Source: Flavobacteriales bacterium ALC-1 (GTDB lineage: Bacteria; Bacteroidota; Bacteroidia; Flavobacteriales; Flavobacteriaceae). From it: a DNA stretch of 64,000 nt. The notes under the pieces are model-generated. The model searched no databases. It worked only from the letters and a program-made list of their open reading frames with translations, and had not been told where the DNA came from. A program made the translations under genes and the position numbers. Location of the stretch: the NCBI GenBank assembly GCA_000171875.1, contig ABHI01000001.1, forward strand, positions 879,001-943,000, in the 5' to 3' direction. Each line of letters starts with the position of its first letter. Positions within the stretch are counted from its first letter, which is position 1. Below, one piece after another: positions 44,524-52,663 of this stretch.

Positions 44524-46217
44524 TCTTCATTTTCTTCTGCTTCAACTGCTTCATCAGATTTCAGTTCTACGGAATTTATAATACGTTCTACTATTTCTTC
44601 TGCATAAGTATCATCAGCTCTCCAAACTAATATAACTTGTTGAATTATACTTTCGGTAGTAAAGCTTAAGAAAACATAATTACCTTTTTCAAAACTACCC
44701 TCTGTTAAACCAGGGAAATCAGCTGTTCCAAAAGTTTTTAAGCCTTCAGCGGCATTAGGTGTTATAAATTGCTCATTTTTTGTGATTATGTTTTTAACAC
44801 CACTAGCTTCCCATGATTTTAAATTTCCTTCAATAACCGTATTTATATTTATGGCCTTTTGTTCTTCAGCATCTTCAGTTTCTGGTTTGTTTAAGTTAGT
44901 TGTACTCGTCACAATGTAAAAGCGTTCAATTAAACTACCATAACTAAATATCGCTAATTTCATTTTACTTTGAGCTTCTTCTGGTAATTCTACTTTTTCG
45001 CGTTTAAGAACCTTTGGTGTTTCTATAAAAATTGGTGGAAATCCATATGCACTTTCTACCCAATCTCCTTCAAGTAACTCTTTACTTTCATGACCAATAA
45101 TGGTGTCTTTTACGTAACCAAAGCCATATTTAATTCCGAAACCAACAAAAGTAGCTATGAGTAAGAATATAGAGATGGCAACCGTTAAAATAACTTTTCG
45201 ACGTTTCTTTTTACGCTCTTGTTCTTCTTTATATTGTTTATCTAAAAGTTTTTCTTCCTCTGTTGGTTCTGGTAGACTTTCCTTTACATGATCTATTTCT
45301 TTGTCTATGGTTACTTTGTCCATTTCAGCCAAAGCTGTATCTGGAGCAGACTTTGCAAACTTCACTAAATCTGCACGTTTTAAAATAGATTCAAGGTTTT
45401 TTATGGTATCTTTTGATAAATCTATTTGATTACCATCTTTTAGTAAATTAAGTCGATTTATAAGTTCGTCTGTTGTACTTTCAAGCGCATGGTCATAGAC
45501 TTTTTCGTCAAGATATTTTCTGATAATAAAAGTTAACTCAGAATAGTAATCCTTAACTTCTGAACGCATCAAATATTGACTTTCATCTAGTTTCTTAAGT
45601 GCTAATTTTGCGCGGTCATAAGGTGGTAATAATGCAATTTCTTCTTCCTCAGTTAAGGGTTTTTGTCTCCAAATAAACCAGTACAATAAAAATGCAATTA
45701 ATGCTATTGCAGCTAAAATACCTAGCAACCATTTCCACCAATTACTTCCGCTTTTTTCAACTTCTATAATTGGTTTAATATCATAAAGCTTTTGCTTTGT
45801 GGTATCAACTTCAATAGTATTAACATCTACTCTTAAAGAGTCCGTGAAGAATGGCTTTTCTCCAATAATTACTTTTTGCCTTGGAATAGTATATGACCCC
45901 GAATCAAATTGCGTGAGTTTATAAACCCTAGATAATAAAAACTTGGAATCCTTTTTAGTCGTATCAATTTTTAAAGCTTCAACATTTTCTAAAGGCATAA
46001 ATGTTTGTCCTTCCGGAAATACAACTAATGTAGAAGAATCTGCTTCAACTTTAATTTTATAATTGATTTGTTCGCCAATTCTAATTTTTGTAGTGTCAAC
46101 TTCAGTTTTGACTTGAGAAAAAGAGAACAAAGAACAAAGAATAAAGAATATAGACAAAGCCACTTTTCTGACTTTGCTATTATTCCAATTTGTAATTTGT
46201 AATTCGTAATTCATCAT
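44520..46217 (-). CDS. BatD-like/DUF4381-type membrane protein of the Bat operon
   Basis: A 565-residue protein. A hydrophobic signal segment (about 18-35, VALSIFFILCSLFSFSQ) precedes a beta-rich periplasmic region (about 36-160) like the first domain of BatD. A membrane helix (about 163-185, WWKWLLGILAAIALIAFLLY) leads into a helical cytosolic region (about 200-300), and a second helix lies at about 340-362 before a C-terminal domain of ~200 residues. The first ten residues are encoded by a 7-base tandem repeat, so the natural N-terminus is less certain. It follows the DUF58 gene by 4 bases. Confidence 0.82.
   Translation of the reverse strand: MMNYELQITNWNNSKVRKVALSIFFILCSLFSFSQVKTEVDTTKIRIGEQINYKIKVEADSSTLVVFPEGQTFMPLENVEALKIDTTKKDSKFLLSRVYKLTQFDSGSYTIPRQKVIIGEKPFFTDSLRVDVNTIEVDTTKQKLYDIKPIIEVEKSGSNWWKWLLGILAAIALIAFLLYWFIWRQKPLTEEEEIALLPPYDRAKLALKKLDESQYLMRSEVKDYYSELTFIIRKYLDEKVYDHALESTTDELINRLNLLKDGNQIDLSKDTIKNLESILKRADLVKFAKSAPDTALAEMDKVTIDKEIDHVKESLPEPTEEEKLLDKQYKEEQERKKKRRKVILTVAISIFLLIATFVGFGIKYGFGYVKDTIIGHESKELLEGDWVESAYGFPPIFIETPKVLKREKVELPEEAQSKMKLAIFSYGSLIERFYIVTSTTNLNKPETEDAEEQKAININTVIEGNLKSWEASGVKNIITKNEQFITPNAAEGLKTFGTADFPGLTEGSFEKGNYVFLSFTTESIIQQVILVWRADDTYAEEIVERIINSVELKSDEAVEAEENEE
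46187..46214 (-). repeat. Four-unit heptanucleotide tandem repeat at a start codon
   Basis: Plus-strand units aatttgt, aatttgt, aattcgt and aattcat lie in tandem. On the coding minus strand the last unit supplies an ATG (atgaatt), and the others encode residues right after it. Loss or gain of a unit would shift the frame. Confidence 0.7.
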
Positions 46218-46221
46218 TTGT

Positions 46222-47088
46222 CTATCCTCTTCGTTTAAAATAACCCAACAATTTTTTTACATAGCTTTCATCTACTCGACAATCAATTGTACCAGCACCA
46301 GATTTAGTAAAGGTGTCTTTATAGTAGTTCACTTTTTCATTGTAAAACTTACCGTAATTCAATCTTACTTTTTTTGAAGCTGTATTGACCAACATAAGTT
46401 CACCAGTTTCTTCATCTTCCATTTGTACCATTCCTATATTCGGAATGTCTTTTTCACGTTTATCGTAAACTCTAATGCCTGTAATATCGTGTCTGCCTGC
46501 CGCAATTTTTAAGTTTTGTTTGTAGTCGTCAGCAATAAAATCAGATAATACAAAAACAATAGCTTTCTTCTTCATCACATTAGACAAAAACTTAAGTGCT
46601 TCAGCAATATTAGTGTTCTTACTTTTTGGTTTAAACTCTAAAAGCTCTCTAATAATTCTAAGTACGTGAGAACGTCCTTTTTTTGGTGGTATGTACAATT
46701 CAATTTCATCCGAAAATAAAATCAAGCCTATTTTATCATTATTCTGAGTTGCAGAAAATGCTAAGGTAGCTGCGATTTCTGTTACAATTTCGTCTTTAAA
46801 TTGATTTTTAGTTCCGAATAGTTTACTACCAGAAACATCAGCCATTAACATCATTGTTAACTCGCGTTCTTCCTCAAAAACTTTGATATAAGGCTCGTTG
46901 TAACGAGCTGTAACGTTCCAATCTATATTCCTAACATCATCACCATACTGGTATTGACGCACTTCAGAAAAAGTCATACCACGACCTTTGAAGGTTGAGT
47001 GATATTCTCCTCCAAATATATGATCAGACAAACGACGAGTCTTAATCTCTATTTTTCGTACTTTTTTTAGAAGTTCTTTGGTATCCAT
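46222..47088 (-). CDS. DUF58 domain protein of the Bat operon
   Basis: A 288-residue cytosolic protein with the DUF58 signature HSTFKGRGMTFSEVRQYQYG and IDWNVTARYNEPYIKVFEEE, followed by a vWA-like fold (ADVSGSKLFG, VFVLSDFIADDY). DUF58 proteins accompany MoxR ATPases. I start it at the ATG at 47088 (MDTKELLKKVRKIEI). A five-codon longer frame begins with an ATG supplied by a dispersed repeat at 47099-47124. The next gene starts 4 bases after its stop. Confidence 0.92.
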   Translation of the reverse strand: MDTKELLKKVRKIEIKTRRLSDHIFGGEYHSTFKGRGMTFSEVRQYQYGDDVRNIDWNVTARYNEPYIKVFEEERELTMMLMADVSGSKLFGTKNQFKDEIVTEIAATLAFSATQNNDKIGLILFSDEIELYIPPKKGRSHVLRIIRELLEFKPKSKNTNIAEALKFLSNVMKKKAIVFVLSDFIADDYKQNLKIAAGRHDITGIRVYDKREKDIPNIGMVQMEDEETGELMLVNTASKKVRLNYGKFYNEKVNYYKDTFTKSGAGTIDCRVDESYVKKLLGYFKRRG

Positions 47089-47098
47089 TTTGTGTTTT

Positions 47099-47179
47099 GT
47101 CATTCCGCACTTGATGCGAAATCTATCAAATTAAATTTTTGACATATAATAATGAGATTCCTGCCTACACAGGAATGAC
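47099..47179. repeat. Pair of facing dispersed repeats between moxR and DUF58
   Basis: gtcattccgcac-ttgat-gcgaaatct (47099-47124) and agattcctgcctacacaggaatgac (47155-47179) face each other, so the 81-base element starts gtcattcc and ends ggaatgac. It fills most of the gap inside the Bat operon between moxR and DUF58. Confidence 0.75.
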
Positions 47180-47183
47180 AATA

Positions 47184-48185
47184 CTATGGTACTTCAATTT
47201 CGTTTACAATCTTATTGATGATGTCTTCTGAGGTGACATTCTCAGCTTCCGCTTCATAAGTAATACCTATTCTATGACGTAATACATCATGAACTACAGC
47301 ACGTACATCCTCAGGAATCACATAACCTCTTCGTTTAATAAAAGCATAACATTTAGCAGCTGTTGCCAGATTGATACTACCACGTGGTGAAGCTCCAAAA
47401 GAAATTAAGGCTTTTAAATCCCCTAATTTATATTTTTCAGGATAACGCGTAGCGAAGATGATATCTAAAATGTATTTTTCAATTTTTTCATCCATGTACA
47501 CTTCTCTAACCGCTTCTTGTGCACTTAGAATTTGAGCAATAGACACAACAGGATTTACTTTTTCAAAAGAACCCTTTAAATTTGCTCTTACAATTTGTTG
47601 TTCGTCAGCTATTGTTGGATAATCAATTACCGTTTTTAACATAAAACGATCCACCTGGGCTTCTGGCAAAGGATAGGTTCCTTCTTGCTCGACTGGGTTT
47701 TGAGTTGCCATTACTAAGAAAGGTTTATCTAAAATAAAGGTTTCATCACCAATGGTAACTTGTTTTTCTTGCATCGCTTCTAATAAAGCTGACTGTACTT
47801 TTGCTGGTGCCCTGTTAATCTCATCTGCTAATACAAAATTGGCGAAGATTGGACCTTTTTTAATAGAAAAGTCATTGACCTTCATATTGTAAATCAAAGT
47901 ACCTACTACATCTGCTGGTAAAAGATCTGGTGTAAACTGAACTCTACTAAAACTTGCATCAATAGCCTTAGACAGTGTATTAATTGCTAAAGTTTTTGCC
48001 AAACCTGGCACACCTTCTAACAAAATATGCCCTTGACCTAGTAGTCCTATAAGTAGTCGTTCTACCATATGCTTTTGCCCAACAATAACCTTATTCATTT
48101 CTAAGGTTAGCAAGTCTACAAATGCGCTTTCTTTTTCTATCTTTTCATTAATTGATTTAATATCAACTGTACTCGTTTCTTCCAT
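47184..48185 (-). CDS. moxR: MoxR family AAA+ ATPase
   Basis: A 333-residue AAA+ ATPase and the first gene of the Bat operon. The Walker A region is EGVPGLAKTLAINTL (about 59-73), the Walker B region is FVLADEINRAPAKVQSALLE (about 118-137), and MATQNPVEQEGTYPLPEAQVD holds sensor 1. MoxR ATPases act as chaperone-like factors, usually with a DUF58 and vWA partners, as here. Nothing obvious lies between it and the terminator at 48281, so its promoter should lie in 48186-48280; I see no exact TAnnTTTG match there. Confidence 0.95.
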   Translation of the reverse strand: MEETSTVDIKSINEKIEKESAFVDLLTLEMNKVIVGQKHMVERLLIGLLGQGHILLEGVPGLAKTLAINTLSKAIDASFSRVQFTPDLLPADVVGTLIYNMKVNDFSIKKGPIFANFVLADEINRAPAKVQSALLEAMQEKQVTIGDETFILDKPFLVMATQNPVEQEGTYPLPEAQVDRFMLKTVIDYPTIADEQQIVRANLKGSFEKVNPVVSIAQILSAQEAVREVYMDEKIEKYILDIIFATRYPEKYKLGDLKALISFGASPRGSINLATAAKCYAFIKRRGYVIPEDVRAVVHDVLRHRIGITYEAEAENVTSEDIINKIVNEIEVP

Positions 48186-48280
48186 TATTTTAAGGGTTTA
48201 AGAGCCAAAATTTTTTTAGTAATTTTTTCGAAGATGCAAAATGTTAAAATTATTCGTTAGTTGCTGTTAACAATTGGTTA

Positions 48281-48318
48281 AAAAAAGAAGAGTAACACCA
48301 AAGCATTACTCTTTTTTA
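48281..48318 (-). terminator. Terminator after the DUF4382 gene
   Basis: agagtaa (48289-48295) and ttactct (48306-48312) with A/T outer pairs. T runs occur on both strands; on the minus strand it lies 25 bases after the DUF4382 lipoprotein stop. Confidence 0.75.
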
Positions 48319-48342
48319 CATATTAATCATGGATTAGGATAA

Positions 48343-48912
48343 TTAATATTGGATATGTCTTATTTCTGTATACAATTTTGGATTTAAAATCATCATGTTT
48401 TCATCTTCATTAAAGCGTACTGAATCATCAATATTTATATCAATAACAAAGTCATAAATATGGTTAGGAACCAATTCTATTTTCACCAAATTTGATGGTG
48501 TTGCATTTCCTAGATCTGAAATATCTAAGTTATGTAATGCGTTATTAATATCTACAAAGTTATTCTCTCCTAGTACTAATCTAATTTCATAGATGAAGGT
48601 CGGTTTCATTTCAAAATGACTTACAAGTTGTAATTCTGAACCTTCCCTTAAGTCAAAAATATTATAGGTTCCAGTATTAATAGTATTTAGGCTTACCCAA
48701 GCATCTATTGCATTTTCATCTTCCTTAACTTTTAATTGTACATCTTCAATTTCTATATAAACCTTATTAAGCTCTCCTGTTGTACTTTTTAGTTTTACAG
48801 AAATACTTGTTAATTGTGAATTTGCATTAACGTCGTCTTTTGAACAGCTTGAAAAACAAGTCAAAACTATCAGACTAAAAAAAAGTGATTTTATAGGTTG
48901 TAAATGCTTCAT
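48343..48912 (-). CDS. DUF4382 lipoprotein
   Basis: A 189-residue lipoprotein: signal MKHLQPIKSLFFSLIVLTCF with the lipid cysteine in FSSCSKDD near residue 23. A DUF4382 domain follows (about 35-180) with ISVKLKSTTGELNKVYIEIE, GTYNIFDLREGSELQLV and YEIRLVLGENNFV, a beta-sandwich of unknown function common in Bacteroidota. The open frame extends 56 codons further upstream but only into the divergent gene; ATG 48912 gives the lipoprotein signal, so I start there. Confidence 0.82.
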   Translation of the reverse strand: MKHLQPIKSLFFSLIVLTCFSSCSKDDVNANSQLTSISVKLKSTTGELNKVYIEIEDVQLKVKEDENAIDAWVSLNTINTGTYNIFDLREGSELQLVSHFEMKPTFIYEIRLVLGENNFVDINNALHNLDISDLGNATPSNLVKIELVPNHIYDFVIDINIDDSVRFNEDENMMILNPKLYTEIRHIQY

Positions 48913-48937
48913 GATTTGGGATATGGAATAATTACAT

Positions 48938-48960
48938 ATCAATAATACTGTATTATTGAT
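48938..48960. promoter_or_regulatory. Palindrome in a divergent promoter region (candidate operator)
   Basis: atcaataata (48938-48947) and tattattgat (48951-48960) are perfect 10-bp inverted arms with a 3-base centre, lying between the divergent DUF4382 and aldo/keto reductase genes. It lacks a T run; a dimeric regulator site is the likely reading. Confidence 0.5.
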
Positions 48961-49016
48961 GTTTTGAGTATTTTTATACACCAATTGCAAAAAAACCCTC
49001 ATAAACTGAAAAAAAA

Positions 49017-49880
49017 GTGACATATTCTCGACTAATTGCAGGTGCCATGACCTGGGGAAACTGGGGAAAACAACTCTCAAAAAAAGACATGGTAGCTTTA
49101 ATGCACCATTGTATTTCTAATAAGATTACCACATTTGACCATGCCGACATTTATGGTAGTTACACTACCGAAGCAGATTTTGGAAAAGCTTTTACTGATT
49201 CTGGTATAAAGCGTGAAGACATTCAACTCATTTCCAAATGTGGTATTCAATATTTAAGTGATAATCGAAACAATACCGTTAAACATTATGACTACAGTAA
49301 GGAATATATAATTTGGTCTGTAGAAGAATCTTTACAACATCTTGAAACTGATTATTTAGATTTACTATTACTCCATAGACCAAGTCCTCTAATGATTGCA
49401 GAGGAGATCGCTGAAGCAATTAGCATTCTGAAAAAAGATGGCAAAATTAGAGATTTTGGTGTGTCTAATTTTACACCATCGCAAATGGATATGATTGGTT
49501 TACGCATGGATATTGACGTTAACCAAATTGAATTTTCGCTCACCCAACATTCTGCCATGCATGATGGCACCTTGGATTATATGAAGACTTGTGGCATTAA
49601 GCCTATGGCTTGGTCTCCTCTAGGAAGTGTTTTTAAAGAAGATAATGAGAAAACTAGACGTATTCACAAACAATTGGGTAAATTGATGGGTAAATATAAT
49701 GCTACTGAGGATCAGCTATTATTGGCTTGGATTTTAAAACATCCTGCTGGTATTCATCCTGTAGTAGGCACAACCAATAAAGAGAGATTGAAGCAAGCAT
49801 TTGAAGCCACAAAAATTGATTTAGAACTAGAGGATTGGTTTCTAATTTTGGTTGCGGCTCAAGGCCATAAGGTGCCTTGA
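49017..49880 (+). CDS. Aldo/keto reductase
   Basis: An NADPH-dependent carbonyl reductase with a TIM-barrel fold, 287 residues. The catalytic tyrosine lies in FDHADIYGSY with the usual Asp in the same segment; the later lysine is in QLISKCGI. The nicotinamide-binding part includes DFGVSNFTPSQMD, and the C-terminal phosphate-binding part is HPVVGTTNKERL. The start is GTG at 49017 (VTYSRLIAGAMTWG), which matches the family start; no ATG is better placed. An SDR gene follows, separated by two dispersed repeats. Confidence 0.92.
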   Translation: MTYSRLIAGAMTWGNWGKQLSKKDMVALMHHCISNKITTFDHADIYGSYTTEADFGKAFTDSGIKREDIQLISKCGIQYLSDNRNNTVKHYDYSKEYIIWSVEESLQHLETDYLDLLLLHRPSPLMIAEEIAEAISILKKDGKIRDFGVSNFTPSQMDMIGLRMDIDVNQIEFSLTQHSAMHDGTLDYMKTCGIKPMAWSPLGSVFKEDNEKTRRIHKQLGKLMGKYNATEDQLLLAWILKHPAGIHPVVGTTNKERLKQAFEATKIDLELEDWFLILVAAQGHKVP

Positions 49881-49883
49881 CAA

Positions 49884-49905
49884 ATTCCTGCGAAGGCAGG
49901 AATCT
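49884..49905 (+). repeat. Dispersed palindromic repeat
   Basis: attcctgcgaaggcaggaat with ct following is a perfect hairpin (attcctgc/gcaggaat, loop gaag), directly after the aldo/keto reductase stop. It belongs to the same family as the copies at 47099-47179. Confidence 0.75.
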
Positions 49906-49928
49906 CATACTATTAATTAATTTAAAAA

Positions 49929-49956
49929 AAGATTCCTGATTTCTCAGGTAGTAAAT
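49929..49956 (+). repeat. Repeat forming the leader of the SDR gene
   Basis: A 28-base unit starting aagattcctgat and ending tagtaaat immediately precedes the ATG at 49957. It aligns without gaps to the unit at 51343-51370, which also ends at a start codon. Confidence 0.6.
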
Positions 49957-50709
49957 ATGAAAAAGACAGCATTGATCACAGGCGCAACAAGTGGAATTGG
50001 TAGAGCTACCGCTCACGAGTTCGCTAAACACGGTATCAATCTAGTATTGTGTGGTCGTAGACAACAACGATTAGATAGTATTGAAAAAGCATTATCAAAA
50101 GAAACGGATGTACATACCTTAAATTTTGATGTGCGTGATAGAGAAAAAACATTTGAAGCTATTGCCTCGTTGCCATCAGCATTTAAAAATATAGACATCT
50201 TAATTAATAACGCAGGAAATGCTCATGGCTTAGATCCTATACAAACTGGTAATTTAGACGATTGGGATGCCATGATGGATATTAATGTAAAGGGCTTACT
50301 CTATGTAAGTAAAGCTATTATCCCTAGTATGACAGAACGTAAATCTGGACATATTATAAACATTGGTTCATCTGCTGGAAAAGAAGTGTACCCCAAAGGC
50401 AATGTGTATTGTGCTAGTAAACATGCTGTTTTAGCAATTACTGAAGGTATGCGCATTGATTTGAATCCATTCGGAATTAAAGTTAGTGCTATTAATCCTG
50501 GTTTGGTAGAAACTGAATTCTCAGAAGTTAGATATAAAGGTGATTCAGCTGCTGACAATGTTTATAAAGGTTATAAAGCTTTGCAAGCAGAAGATGTTGC
50601 AGAAGTTATACACTTTGCTGTCACTAGACCAGCTCATGTTAATATTGCCGATGTTTTGATGTTTTGTACTGCTCAGGCGAGTTCTACTATTGTGAAGAAA
50701 TCTTTATGA
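49957..50709 (+). CDS. Short-chain dehydrogenase/reductase (YdfG-like)
   Basis: A 250-residue NAD(P)-dependent oxidoreductase with the classical SDR features: cofactor motif ITGATSGIGRA at residues 7-17, the NNAG segment ILINNAGNAHG, catalytic Ser in IINIGSSAGKEV, and YxxxK in YCASKHAVLAI. It is closest to YdfG-like 3-hydroxy acid/serine dehydrogenases, as suggested by VETEFSEVRYKGD. The true substrate is unknown. Its stop overlaps the next start (ATGA), coupling it to the frameshifted HD-domain gene. Confidence 0.92.
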   Translation: MKKTALITGATSGIGRATAHEFAKHGINLVLCGRRQQRLDSIEKALSKETDVHTLNFDVRDREKTFEAIASLPSAFKNIDILINNAGNAHGLDPIQTGNLDDWDAMMDINVKGLLYVSKAIIPSMTERKSGHIINIGSSAGKEVYPKGNVYCASKHAVLAITEGMRIDLNPFGIKVSAINPGLVETEFSEVRYKGDSAADNVYKGYKALQAEDVAEVIHFAVTRPAHVNIADVLMFCTAQASSTIVKKSL

Positions 50710-51336
50710 TTGATCCCCTAAAACCTAAATGGACTGAATTATCTTCAAAATATACCGAAGACAAAACTTTTATTGATTCATTTTGGAATGAAATTTTAAA
50801 ACGGTATTCTCAAAAAAAACAGGTATTATCATAATTTAATTCATATTCAAAATATGTTAGCGTATACTGAAGATTTTAAAAACAATATTGAAGATTACGA
50901 TGCTTTGATTTTTACGATATGGTATCACGATATTATTTATAAATCTACTAAAAAAGATAATGAAGAAAAAAGTGCAATTTTTGCTAAAAAACGCCTAAAA
51001 ATCTTGAATTTTGATAAAAAAAGGCTTGAAAATGTTCAAAAAATGATTGTTTCAACGAAAAAGCATCAAGTTATTTTAGATAAAAACATGGATAATGCTT
51101 ACCTATTAGATATGGATTTGTCTATTTTAGGAACTGATTGGAAAGTCTATAAAAATTACACTCAGCAAATTAGAAAAGAATATAAAATCTATCCAGATTT
51201 TATGTATAAACCCGGTAGAAAGAAAGTCTTAACGCATTTTCTTGAAAGAAAGACTTTGTACTTTACAGAAAATTTCAGGTCTAAATACGAAAAACAAGCT
51301 AGAGAAAATTTACAAAAGGAAATTGAACTGCTATAA
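50706..51336 (+). pseudogene. HD-domain phosphohydrolase-like gene split by a frameshift
   Basis: Two reading frames together make one ~209-residue protein of the predicted metal-dependent HD-superfamily hydrolase type. Frame one (50706-50834) reads MIDPLKPKWTELSSKYTEDK on to KRYSQKK and then meets a stop. One base removed from the A8 tract at 50812-50819 gives NRYYHNLIHIQNML, joining the frame that continues to 51336 and holds the IWYHDIIYKS metal motif. The part from 50854 alone lacks the first histidine. The gene is either broken, phase-variable, or affected by a sequencing slip. It overlaps the SDR stop by 4 bases. Confidence 0.8.
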
Positions 51337-51342
51337 ATAAAT

Positions 51343-51370
51343 AAGATTCTCGCTTTCGTGGGAAGTAAAT
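51343..51370 (+). repeat. Repeat forming the leader of the AlbA_2 gene
   Basis: A 28-base unit (aagattctcgctttcgtggg then aagtaaat) immediately before the ATG at 51371, aligned with the unit at 49929-49956 before an unrelated gene. Confidence 0.6.
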
Positions 51371-52504
51371 ATGATTAATAAACGCCTTCTCATAAAAAAT
51401 CTACTAGCTCATAACGATGAGAACAGTTTCTATGACAAAAAGCGAAAAATTGACATTAGTTTTAAAGAAGGAAAAGCAAAATTTTTAAAACATATATGTG
51501 CGCTTTCTAACAGCAATCCCAAAAACAATTCTTATATCGTAATAGGTGTAGAGGATGAGGATAATGAAATTATTGGTGTCGATTTTTTTGATGATAGTAA
51601 AATTCAGAACCTTATTAATGCCTATCTCACTAATCCACCAATAGTACAATACGAAAATATTCCGTTCCCACATTTGCCTGATGATAAGGTTGTTGGTTTA
51701 GTAACTATTAGACCTATTGACAACATCACTTCTCTCAGAAAAAATATCTGGAAATATTATGGTGGCTCTGTATTCTTTAGAGATGGTAGTATGAGTATGC
51801 CTAAAGTTTTTGATATTGAAATTAAAGACGTCAACTCAAATATTGTTTCTGCCATTGAGAGTCATGCGCAAAATAATATTCAGTTAACGCTCGATGGTGT
51901 TTTTGATTTTATGAATAAACGTCAAGATTTTAATCCGCAGTACAAAGTCTTTAAAGAGTACTTTGTTTTATGTTGGTCTGGTGATAAAAAACAGGTAAAA
52001 GATGAAGTGTTTTTTTCTAGAGTGGATATAGAACTCATAAACGAACAGGTACGCTTGTTTTATTCAACCTTAGATGAAGTAGCTATTTCATACACAGAAG
52101 ACTCCTTTAAAATTGTTGAATATGTTAGACTAGGTCTTCAAGAATCTTACAAATATTATAAGCTCGAAGAAAAAACAATTCATTTCGATAACAATGCTAA
52201 TTATTCTATTGAAGCAAACTTAATTTTTGAACCTCCGCAATTTGACAAAAAAGTATTGCATCATATCCATAATGCCAATAATGCCATTTTAGAAAAGCTC
52301 GAAAAAAATATCTCATTAAATAAAAATGAAGAAGCCGACTTAAAAAATTTAGCGGCTAGTTATTTAATCTGCTATCTCAACGGATTTGATGACGCCTTAC
52401 TTAAACTCGAATATTCTAAACCATATATTAAACAATACAATTCTTCACTCTATAGTTCATATAAGGAGACTCTGAGAATATTAAGAAAAGTAAAATATAG
52501 TTAG
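51371..52504 (+). CDS. AlbA_2 (Schlafen-like) domain protein
   Basis: A 377-residue cytosolic protein. Residues ~20-115 form an AlbA_2 domain: KRKIDISFKEGKAKFLKHIC, NSYIVIGVEDEDNEIIGVDF, and PHLPDDKVVGLVTIRP. This domain is shared with Schlafen-like proteins and many putative regulators often called ATP-binding or RNA-binding. The remaining ~260 residues are helical (SLNKNEEADLKNLAASYLIC) and unrecognised. The ATG follows a dispersed repeat. A role in nucleic-acid binding is a family-level guess. Confidence 0.8.
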   Translation: MINKRLLIKNLLAHNDENSFYDKKRKIDISFKEGKAKFLKHICALSNSNPKNNSYIVIGVEDEDNEIIGVDFFDDSKIQNLINAYLTNPPIVQYENIPFPHLPDDKVVGLVTIRPIDNITSLRKNIWKYYGGSVFFRDGSMSMPKVFDIEIKDVNSNIVSAIESHAQNNIQLTLDGVFDFMNKRQDFNPQYKVFKEYFVLCWSGDKKQVKDEVFFSRVDIELINEQVRLFYSTLDEVAISYTEDSFKIVEYVRLGLQESYKYYKLEEKTIHFDNNANYSIEANLIFEPPQFDKKVLHHIHNANNAILEKLEKNISLNKNEEADLKNLAASYLICYLNGFDDALLKLEYSKPYIKQYNSSLYSSYKETLRILRKVKYS

Positions 52505-52663
52505 TTCGTCGGATTTAACGGATTTTTTATCCTTATTTTTTGCATCTTATCGAGACTAATACCAAAACCTTACAGATTATACATTTTTTTTGACCATTCA
52601 TCAAAAAATTTAAGGACTAACCAAAATAACTCGCATCTTTGAAGTGCTATTAATCAATTATTT

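Noticed and set aside
48913..49080. A 56-codon N-terminal extension of the DUF4382 gene.
   Set aside because: It overlaps the divergent aldo/keto reductase start, and the ATG at 48912 gives a clean lipoprotein signal.
47099..49956. Possible CRISPR array suggested by several short palindromic repeats in one 3-kb area.
   Set aside because: Spacing is irregular, whole genes lie between units, copies vary, and no cas-type gene is present.
3518..52653. Ten-base complementarity (ttaatagcac at 3518-3527, gtgctattaa at 52644-52653) between the two candidate short transcripts.
   Set aside because: Ten matching bases in an AT-rich 64-kb window are expected by chance.
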